Below, piece after piece: positions 23,759 to 29,269 of a DNA stretch of 42,477 nt. Source of the stretch: a virus; the IMG/VR virus record IMGVR_UViG_3300025000_000200, positions 1 to 42,477 of that record; one strand, given 5' to 3'. A program made the position numbers and the translations under genes. The notes under the pieces were generated by a model. It did not search any database, had not been told where the DNA came from, and saw only the letters and a program-made list of their open reading frames with translations. Numbering within the stretch: position 1 is the stretch's first letter; each line of letters starts with the position of its first letter.

Positions 23759-24304
23759 ATGATGATTTTGAAAAACCTTGAATTTCACAGATCAGTCGAA
23801 GGAAAAGACGCTATGTACAGATCACCAGGCGAAAATCAAAGCAAAACAATTGAGTGCAATTCTCCCAATATTACTATTCCACTTCTGGCACAGATTGAAG
23901 CCCAATACCCAAAATGCCACAGACGACTAAAAGACATTTACGGTCAAAACAAACAGTTTAGATTCCTCGCAGCGCGCCGATTTGTGAAATGCAATTGTGG
24001 CGAATTCGATAGTGTTCTTGATATCGATGCCGAAGGAATTATACATACTGAACTGGTGACCTGCCCAATGCGCGGCGAATGTTTAGATGAAGGCATTATT
24101 TGTCTGCCGGAGCGCGAAACCGGCCTGACCTGCCGTGAAAAAGAAATTGCCCAACTGGTGGCCAAAGGCATGTCGAACGAAGAGATTGCCCGAAAGCTTT
24201 TTATTGGTATTGACGCGGTGAAATCACACGTTCAAAACTGCCTTCGAAAACTCAATTTACACAATAGGGCTGCACTATCCACATATATTTCAAAACTACT
24301 ATAA
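23759..24304 (+). CDS. LuxR-type regulator with Cys-rich N-terminal domain
   Basis: A 181-residue protein. The C-terminus (about residues 118-178) is a LuxR HTH: LTCREKEIAQLVAKGMSNEE, then IARKLFIGIDAVKSHVQNCL and RKLN. The N-terminal half has Cys in CNCGEF, CPMRGEC and GIICLPE, spaced as a possible zinc site, and no receiver domain. Proteins of this shape recur in Bacteroidetes prophages next to the repressor. It is a candidate activator for the shared late promoters, but that link is inference. The gene is followed by a 12-bp-stem terminator. Confidence 0.75.
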   Translation: MMILKNLEFHRSVEGKDAMYRSPGENQSKTIECNSPNITIPLLAQIEAQYPKCHRRLKDIYGQNKQFRFLAARRFVKCNCGEFDSVLDIDAEGIIHTELVTCPMRGECLDEGIICLPERETGLTCREKEIAQLVAKGMSNEEIARKLFIGIDAVKSHVQNCLRKLNLHNRAALSTYISKLL

Positions 24305-24306
24305 CC

Positions 24307-24362
24307 AACCGGAGCTTCTGCGTTCTTTCTGGCTACAACCTACAATTATGGAAGCTCCGGTT
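24307..24362 (+). terminator. Long-loop hairpin after the LuxR-type gene
   Basis: AACCGGAGCTTC (24307-24318) pairs perfectly with GAAGCTCCGGTT (24351-24362) around a 32-nt loop, just after the stop codon, with TTTAAAAT following. Confidence 0.6.
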
Positions 24363-24556
24363 TAAAATAAAAGCAGTACTGGCCGCTGCTCCCAAACAGG
24401 CCTGCGTTCCGTGTAAACCCAATCAAGCCCCGGTTGTAGCAAGCTCCGGGGCAACCGAAAATTTTCAGAACCTATATATCGGTCAGCTTATCAAGCCTGA
24501 GATGATACGCTGATCAACCGGTTATATTGCCCGGCTAGGAGGGGTACTATAACCAC

Positions 24557-24632
24557 GGCCATCAGGATCGGAAGCCACCCGCGAGGGATTCGGGGGCAAT
24601 GGTTTCGCGGGGTGCAACTCCCCGCATGGCCA
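24557..24632 (+). ncRNA. tRNA-sized structured element (possible degenerate tRNA)
   Basis: GGCCAT (24557-24562) pairs with ATGGCC (24626-24631), closing 76 nt. Inside, CGGGG-TGCAACT-CCCCG (24608-24624) is placed like a T-arm with a 7-nt loop, and CCC-GCGA-GGG (24578-24587) is a GNRA hairpin. No proper anticodon arm or D-arm can be drawn: the expected anticodon stem has only three pairs and position 33 is not T. It may be a decayed tRNA or a distinct small RNA. Confidence 0.35.
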
Positions 24633-24635
24633 CAA

Positions 24636-24707
<72 letters not shown>

Positions 24708-24792
24708 CACGGTGAATGAAGCAAACTGGAGTAGAATCCTGATCGGTGCTCCGGGGCTTCACCTTTAATTTTAACGAACTAAAACTAAAAGT

Positions 24793-24996
24793 ATGTATGT
24801 CGAATTAACAACCATCGTTCCGAAAAAGTTTTCCATTCAGGATCTGACCATCGAGGAGCTTGAAATTATCCAAAGCTCGCTGGTCACGTTCAAACAACAC
24901 GCCTTGCAGGATCCCGAAGTTTTTAGGGTCCCCAGGCAGTTGATCGTTGCCATGTTTCATAAAATCGATCAGGAATTAGTAAACGCACGGTCATGA
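24793..24996 (+). CDS. Small early phage protein, unknown
   Basis: A 67-residue helical protein (FSIQDLTIEELEIIQSSLVT and LIVAMFHKIDQELVNAR). No motif or family is recognised. It is the first gene after the tRNA and overlaps the next gene by four bases (ATGA), so it heads an operon of small early genes running towards the DGR. Confidence 0.6.
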   Translation: MYVELTTIVPKKFSIQDLTIEELEIIQSSLVTFKQHALQDPEVFRVPRQLIVAMFHKIDQELVNARS

Positions 24997-25214
24997 AATC
25001 AGGATTAGCAAATTTAAAAGAAGGCACCCGCCGCATAATTATTTTTGGTGGCGAAGTGAATGACTTTGGCGACAAGCTTGCCGAAGCTGCCGAGAAGGAT
25101 CCTGACCTGGAGCGACAAATTACCGTCGCGGCCCTGTCGTTGCAATACACCCGGATGTCACGCGATTTCGGAGAGCAAATGATCCAAATGGTCCATAATC
25201 CTCAAAATACCTGA
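24993..25214 (+). CDS. Small early phage protein, unknown
   Basis: A 73-residue protein in a four-base overlap with the preceding gene. It contains a basic start (MKSGLANLKEGTRRIIIFGG) and an acidic helix (FGDKLAEAAEKDPDLERQI). It has no recognised domain; presumably it is an early protein translated with its neighbours. Confidence 0.6.
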   Translation: MKSGLANLKEGTRRIIIFGGEVNDFGDKLAEAAEKDPDLERQITVAALSLQYTRMSRDFGEQMIQMVHNPQNT

Positions 25215-25217
25215 ACC

Positions 25218-25493
25218 ATGTTTGCAGCCGAAGCCCGTGCATATATCGAAAAGCTAATTCGTCTTCAGAAAAAAATTGAAGATAAAGGTTATCGATACAT
25301 CGATCATGGAGCCGTAAAACAAGCCCGAGAACATTTGAAAAATCAGCTTGAGTTTTACCAATACGACACTGATGATAAAATGCGCCGATTCTGGGACCAT
25401 CACCGAAACGAAATACGTGGTCTGATTCCAAGTGAAAGTCACCGATGCTTTAAAAAACTAATGAACGAATTTATCACACTACAAAACCAATGA
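25218..25493 (+). CDS. Small helical early protein
   Basis: A 91-residue, highly charged helical protein (AYIEKLIRLQKKIEDKGYRY, then AREHLKNQLEFYQYDTDDKM). No known domain is seen. It starts three bases after the upstream stop and overlaps the next gene by four bases. Confidence 0.6.
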   Translation: MFAAEARAYIEKLIRLQKKIEDKGYRYIDHGAVKQAREHLKNQLEFYQYDTDDKMRRFWDHHRNEIRGLIPSESHRCFKKLMNEFITLQNQ

Positions 25494-25876
25494 AATTAAC
25501 CAAAACAGATCATCACGAGCAGGCGCTCCGAATGGACAAAGAAACCCGTTACCTGGTACGCGAAGCGATGGAGGCCATGCTCTTCGGCCAGTACGGCTCA
25601 ATAGAACTGCGCGACCGTGCATTGATGCTGAAACGGATGTTGGAAGATCCGGACAACGAAGACCAGCCGGCCATATTCCAGAAAACACATGGAATAATGA
25701 TTACCTGCCCGGACTGTGGTGGAACCCGAAGCCGAAAGATATTCCCGGAAGACCGTAACGAAGAAGTTGAATTTCACCCCTGCCCGACCTGTAAAGGCGA
25801 AGGGCAGCTCTATCACGAAGTCATCCGTAAATCATATGTTCCGAACGAATACCACCGCCGAAAACTAGCAAAATGA
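25490..25876 (+). CDS. DnaJ-type zinc-finger protein
   Basis: A 128-residue protein. The first 70 residues are helical and charged. The second half has two Cys pairs of the DnaJ-zinc-finger type, CPDCGG (about residue 78) and CPTCKGEGQ (about 101), enough for one zinc site and missing the full four-repeat DnaJ cluster. Such CxxCxG proteins are common in phage early regions, with no settled role. It overlaps both neighbours by four bases. Confidence 0.65.
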   Translation: MKLTKTDHHEQALRMDKETRYLVREAMEAMLFGQYGSIELRDRALMLKRMLEDPDNEDQPAIFQKTHGIMITCPDCGGTRSRKIFPEDRNEEVEFHPCPTCKGEGQLYHEVIRKSYVPNEYHRRKLAK

Positions 25877-25962
25877 AAAAGTTAATCGCTGCATTGATTA
25901 TTATCCTGGCCCCGGCAGCCGACAAAAAGCAATTGAATTATAACCAAATAAAAACAACTTAA
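25873..25962 (+). CDS. Tiny membrane or secreted peptide upstream of the DGR
   Basis: A 29-residue frame (ATG 25873, stop 25960-25962) in an ATGA overlap with the preceding gene. It has Lys-Lys, a hydrophobic stretch (LIAALIIILAPAA) and a polar tail, like a membrane-inserted or exported peptide. The first variable protein starts six bases after its stop. The tight packing supports translation, but no function can be assigned. Confidence 0.45.
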   Translation: MKKLIAALIIILAPAADKKQLNYNQIKTT

Positions 25963-25967
25963 AAATC

Positions 25968-26432
25968 ATGGAATTAACACTTAAAAAAACAACAGCTAAA
26001 AAGCTTTATCCTGAAGCACCTAAGTGGTTTCAGAAAGTACTGATTGAAACTTTTGGAGAAGATTACTTCAAAAAAAGAGATTTTACAGACATCAAAACCT
26101 TTGAGGATGCCTGCGAAGAATTGGAAATATATCCGACCGATGTATTTAATGCAAATGACTGCTCGGATGAAGTGGCCTACAAAAAACTGAAGGTTATCGC
26201 AAAGGCAATTAACCAGGGTTGGATACCCGATTGGGACAATACCAATCAGCAAAAATGGTCGCCTTGGTTTAAACTGTCTTCCGGTTTCGGTTTTTCGCGC
26301 TCGGATTACTACTACGATCACTCGGATGCGAGTGTCGGCTCTCGCCTTTGCTTCGAATCTGAGGCAAAATCAGACTATGCTGCGACTCAATTCATTGACA
26401 TTTACGAACAATTCTTAACCATTAAAAAGTAA
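25968..26432 (+). CDS. DGR variable protein 1 (C-type-lectin-like)
   Basis: A 154-residue target protein of the DGR. Residues 1-100 are a conserved part (TFEDACEELEIYPTDVFNAN, then GWIPDWDNTNQQKWSPWFKL). The C-terminus is the variable CLec-type region: LSSGFGFS, then SVGSRLCFESEAKSDYAATQ and FIDIYEQFL, the standard pattern of Bacteroidetes DGR targets. Variable codons at about residues 103-128 come from the VR1 repeat (26274-26351). By family, the variable surface binds ligands. It is neither fused to nor next to the tail genes, so the site of display is unknown. It starts six bases after a tiny hydrophobic peptide gene. Confidence 0.88.
   Translation: MELTLKKTTAKKLYPEAPKWFQKVLIETFGEDYFKKRDFTDIKTFEDACEELEIYPTDVFNANDCSDEVAYKKLKVIAKAINQGWIPDWDNTNQQKWSPWFKLSSGFGFSRSDYYYDHSDASVGSRLCFESEAKSDYAATQFIDIYEQFLTIKK
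26274..26351 (+). repeat. DGR variable repeat VR1
   Basis: A 78-nt repeat from CTGTCTTCC to CTTTGC. Aligned without gaps to the template (26880-26957), it differs at 14 positions, every one a template adenine, and matches at all 56 non-adenine positions. Changes are mostly A to G, with some A to C and A to T. Confidence 0.92.
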
Positions 26433-26436
26433 ACCC

Positions 26437-26844
26437 ATGGCCAAAAAATCAGCAAAAAACCAACCTGTATTCGATTTCAGAACAATCAAATCGTTTGAAG
26501 ATGCGTGTGCGAAAGAAGGTATTGATCCAACAGCGCTGCCGGATGTATCGATGATCCCGGAAGAGTTCCGCAAACCAATCATCAACGCCTATAAGCTGAT
26601 GATCATCTTCCTTGCAATTAATAACGGATGGAGACCCGATTGGAGTGACTCAGATCAATACAAATACTTCCCTTGGTATGGGGTTCTGTCTTCCGGTTTC
26701 GGTTTTTCGAGCTCGGGTTACGGCTTCGGTAGCTCGTTTACGCGTGTCGGCTCTCGCCTTTGCACCGATACTTCAGAGAAGGCCATGTACATAGCCGAAC
26801 AGTTCAAGGCTGAATACCAGGAATACTTCCTCTATCCGGAGTAA
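26437..26844 (+). CDS. DGR variable protein 2 (C-type-lectin-like)
   Basis: A 135-residue protein and second DGR target, starting four bases after the first. It shares the layout of VP1 (SFEDACAKEGIDPTAL versus TFEDACEELEIYPTDV; NGWRPDWSDSDQYKYFPWYG) and the CLec-like end: VLSSGFGFS, then RVGSRLCTDTSEKAMYIAEQ and FKAEYQEYF. The two probably arose by duplication, with VP2 shorter at the N-terminus. Its variable repeat (26686-26763) ends only 116 nt before the template. Confidence 0.88.
   Translation: MAKKSAKNQPVFDFRTIKSFEDACAKEGIDPTALPDVSMIPEEFRKPIINAYKLMIIFLAINNGWRPDWSDSDQYKYFPWYGVLSSGFGFSSSGYGFGSSFTRVGSRLCTDTSEKAMYIAEQFKAEYQEYFLYPE
26686..26763 (+). repeat. DGR variable repeat VR2
   Basis: The 78-nt counterpart of VR1 in the second variable protein. 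It differs from the template at 18 of 22 adenines and at none of the 56 other positions. Homology extends three bases further upstream (GTT). Confidence 0.92.
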
Positions 26845-26876
26845 AATAAAAAAGGTTGTACGCTGCGTTGCTGCTA

Positions 26877-26957
26877 GTTCTGTCTTCCAGTTTCAGTTTT
26901 TCGAACTCGAATTACAACTACGATAACACGAATACGAATGTCAGCTCTCACCTATGC
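26877..26957 (+). repeat. DGR template repeat (TR)
   Basis: The non-coding template between VP2 and the reverse transcriptase, with the core at 26880-26957. It has 22 adenines, most in AAC and AAT codons (read in the VR frame: NSNYNYDNTNTN), the classic adenine-rich template. The first bases (GTTCTGTCTTCC) and last (TATGC) mark its limits. TR RNA is copied by the reverse transcriptase with errors at A, and the cDNA replaces the VR. Confidence 0.92.
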
Positions 26958-27055
26958 GATACTGGCAGTGTAGACCTTGCCAACAGTGCAAAAAATAACG
27001 AATTCTTTAACGGCGCTGGTAGCCAGAGCAAAAGCGACCAATAAAAAGCAAAGGC

Positions 27056-28015
27056 ATGAAACGGATCAATAATTTGTACGAGAAGATATATAGCATCGAA
27101 AACCTCCAGCTGGCCGATGCAATTGCCCGGAAGGGTAAGTCGAAACAGCCAGGAGTAATCGGGCACGACCGGAACCGGGAAGAAAATATTCAAAAGCTTC
27201 ATGAAATGCTGAAGGATAAAACCTATCAAACATCTGAATATACTACGTTCACCATCTTTGAACCTAAAGAGCGGCTGATCTTCCGGTTGCCTTATTTTCC
27301 TGATCGAATCACCCATCACGCTGTGATGAACGTCCTTGAGCCGATTTTCGTGTCAACATTCACCGCAGATACTTACAGTTGCATCAAAGGAAAAGGCATC
27401 CATGCTGCGGCTAATGCAGTGAAACGAGCATTAAAAGATTTGGAAAATACCCAATACTGCCTGAAGCTTGATATTAAGAAGTTTTACCCGAATGTTGATC
27501 ACGATATTCTAAAGCAACTGCTTCGCCGGAAATTCAAGGATAAGGACCTGCTTTGGTTGCTCGATGAGATTATTGACAGCACGGATGGACTCCCCATCGG
27601 CAATTACCTGAGCCAGTACTTTGCCAATTTTTACCTGAGTTACTTCGACCACTGGATGAAGGAAAATAGGCGTGTGAAGCATTATTTCCGCTATGCCGAT
27701 GATCTTGTAATCCTTTCCAGCAGTAAGCCTTATTTACATCAATTGCTTTCTGAAATCAAAACTTACATGCAGGAAAATCTGAAACTAACTGTGAAAGGAA
27801 ACTACCAGGTATTCCCGGTTGATGCGCGGGGAATTGATTTTGTTGGTTATGTTTTCCGACACACTCATACGCTGCTCCGGAAGAGCATCAAGCAGAACTT
27901 TTCCCGAATGCTTAAAAGCAGAAAAAATGCACAGTCAATCGCATCATATAACGGTTGGGCAGCGCACTGTAATAGCAAAAACCTTCTGAAAAAATTGCTC
28001 CATGAACACGTTTAG
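27056..28015 (+). CDS. DGR reverse transcriptase
   Basis: A 319-residue group-II-intron-like reverse transcriptase of the DGR class. Visible motifs: FEPKERLIFRLPYFPDRITH (about 68-87), YCLKLDIKKFYPNVD with catalytic Asp139, GLPIGNYLSQYFANFYLS (178-195), whose IGN..SQ form is diagnostic of DGR enzymes, RYADDLVIL with Asp215 and Asp216, and GIDFVGYVF (259-267). It lacks maturase and endonuclease domains, and its length is normal for DGRs. It works on the template RNA encoded 100 bases upstream. No accessory Avd-like gene is recognised between the variable proteins and the RT. The end overlaps the next gene by 14 bases. Confidence 0.93.
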   Translation: MKRINNLYEKIYSIENLQLADAIARKGKSKQPGVIGHDRNREENIQKLHEMLKDKTYQTSEYTTFTIFEPKERLIFRLPYFPDRITHHAVMNVLEPIFVSTFTADTYSCIKGKGIHAAANAVKRALKDLENTQYCLKLDIKKFYPNVDHDILKQLLRRKFKDKDLLWLLDEIIDSTDGLPIGNYLSQYFANFYLSYFDHWMKENRRVKHYFRYADDLVILSSSKPYLHQLLSEIKTYMQENLKLTVKGNYQVFPVDARGIDFVGYVFRHTHTLLRKSIKQNFSRMLKSRKNAQSIASYNGWAAHCNSKNLLKKLLHEHV

Positions 28016-28307
28016 CCAGTTCAACATCAAAGTCGAAAGCCAGGCATTTGAAGGAGAGAAAATTAAAATGTCGAAGATTCTGAACAGGGAGGTTGTGGTC
28101 CATCATTTCAAAATTGAAGACTCTAAAGTATTTAAAGAGCGAGGATCCGGGAAGTGTTTGTGTTTGCAAATATCATTTGATCAACGAAAACATGTTGTTT
28201 TTACTGGATCAACTGGATTGCTTGAAGTTATTCAAAAGATTCCGGAGACCGGTTTTCCTTTTACCACCACGATAGTTGAAGAGAATGAGAGATACCTATT
28301 TACTTAA
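28002..28307 (+). CDS. Small protein overlapping the reverse transcriptase; candidate DGR accessory
   Basis: A 101-residue, beta-rich basic protein whose start lies inside the last codons of the RT gene, so the two are probably translated together. The pattern (REVVVHHFKIEDSKVF, then GKCLCLQISFDQRKHVVFTG, and ETGFPFTTTIVEENERYLF) suggests a small beta-barrel or single-strand-binding type fold, but I recognise no family. It could be an accessory subunit replacing Avd, or an unrelated early gene. The coupling argues for a shared function. Confidence 0.6.
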   Translation: MNTFSQFNIKVESQAFEGEKIKMSKILNREVVVHHFKIEDSKVFKERGSGKCLCLQISFDQRKHVVFTGSTGLLEVIQKIPETGFPFTTTIVEENERYLFT

Positions 28308-28321
28308 AAAATTTCAAAATA

Positions 28322-28501
28322 ATGAGCTACGGAAAATGTAAAATATGCGGATGTACCGACAATAATGCATGTGTACATCCTGATTTTGGATCGTGTTGGT
28401 GGATGGATGACAGCCACGAACTGTGCAGCCATTGTGTTGAGTTACCCGATGATTCAGCCGTTGAACGGCCAAGTGACCGGATTAAACCTGAAACCATTTG
28501 A
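28322..28501 (+). CDS. Small zinc-binding protein
   Basis: A 59-residue frame (ATG 28322, stop 28499-28501). Residues 6-40 have CKICGCTDNNACVHPDFGSC and CSHCVEL, together enough Cys and His for two zinc sites. Short Cys-rich proteins with CxxCGCTxxxAC are frequent in Bacteroidetes and Proteobacteria phages. It lies between the post-RT gene and a replication-associated gene, with three bases to the next start. It is short enough to be missed by gene callers. Confidence 0.7.
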   Translation: MSYGKCKICGCTDNNACVHPDFGSCWWMDDSHELCSHCVELPDDSAVERPSDRIKPETI

Positions 28502-28504
28502 TCC

Positions 28505-28921
28505 ATGAAAATCTACTACAAAAACCGACTTATTAAGCGCGTTAAGGAAAAATATCAGGTGATAAAGAACATCACCGATTATCTGGAGGACTTTGAACAC
28601 ATAAGGCCAATAAAAGCCGAGATCAGATATTTAGATCAGGCGTTATTTGAGGAGCAAATATCATGGCTTACTTTAAAATTTAAATATAACGAGCCGCTTG
28701 TATATGAGCAGATACAGCAGGCAAAACCGGTTAAAGCCTACCGGGTAACTACCAGCGACGGTCAGATATACTATTCGTTAGAATTCAGTAACGGCCTTTC
28801 GGTTCGTTGTCCGGAACAAATCTTTCGCATTGCACCGGTAAAGATGAAACTGAAGCAAACCAATTCACTATCCAGGCAGATAGCCCCACCATCAGTTGAA
28901 CAATTAAGACTTTTCGGATAA
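28505..28921 (+). CDS. Early protein with a C-terminal sliding-clamp-binding motif
   Basis: A 138-residue protein with a beta-rich centre (KAYRVTTSDGQIYYSLEF and LSVRCPEQIFRIAPV) and a Lys-rich N-terminus. Its last residues are EQLRLFG, which match the bacterial beta-clamp-binding consensus QL(S/D)LF except for one residue. A clamp peptide at the very end, after a flexible linker, is typical of clamp-recruited proteins. The rest is unknown. It overlaps the next gene by one base and lies upstream of the primase-helicase. Confidence 0.65.
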   Translation: MKIYYKNRLIKRVKEKYQVIKNITDYLEDFEHIRPIKAEIRYLDQALFEEQISWLTLKFKYNEPLVYEQIQQAKPVKAYRVTTSDGQIYYSLEFSNGLSVRCPEQIFRIAPVKMKLKQTNSLSRQIAPPSVEQLRLFG

Positions 28922-29241
28922 TGATCGAACACGGAATACCCAAACACGACTATTTTGCGATAGCACAGCCGATATCGGTAGCTCACCCAACTATTGACGT
29001 GCTGAAACCGGACTACGTTAAACCCATTCTCGACTTTCAGGATCCGAACTCCAAAGTGAAATTTCAGGCCGAGCTTCAGGATACCTGGACGGTGTCTTCG
29101 GCTGAATTAGAATTTATGAATTCGTTATGCCTGCTCACCTATGGCATTGAAGCAAAAAAACTCCTGAAGGTTCTCGAAAAGCGATATCCTGAAATCGTTC
29201 AAACCAAAAAAGTACGGTTCCTGCTCCTGAAGAAAATCTAA
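28921..29241 (+). CDS. Small replication-region protein, unknown
   Basis: A 106-residue protein sharing one base with the stop of the preceding gene. The N-terminal half is Pro-rich (GIPKHDYFAIAQPISVAHPT), and the second half is a helical bundle (ELEFMNSLCLLTYGIEAKKL followed by KKVRFLLLKKI). No motif is recognised. Its position just before the primase-helicase suggests a helper in replication. Confidence 0.6.
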   Translation: MIEHGIPKHDYFAIAQPISVAHPTIDVLKPDYVKPILDFQDPNSKVKFQAELQDTWTVSSAELEFMNSLCLLTYGIEAKKLLKVLEKRYPEIVQTKKVRFLLLKKI

Positions 29242-29269
29242 AAAATTACCTTGCTCAACCACCACACTG

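Larger units (their letters stand above)
24305..24635 (+). other. Structured non-coding stretch upstream of the tRNA
   Basis: No gene is supported here. It contains the terminator at 24307-24362; a hairpin GCCCCGG (24427-24433) with CCGGGGC (24446-24452); a GGTTATA...TATAACC inverted repeat around 24519-24554; and a tRNA-sized folded element at 24557-24632. The GC content is clearly above that of the surrounding AT-rich gaps, consistent with a functional RNA leader. Confidence 0.5.

Noticed and set aside
26856-27044. Open frame across the template repeat
   Set aside because: It has no independent support; the region is the non-coding DGR template. The similarity to variable proteins reflects TR-VR homology.
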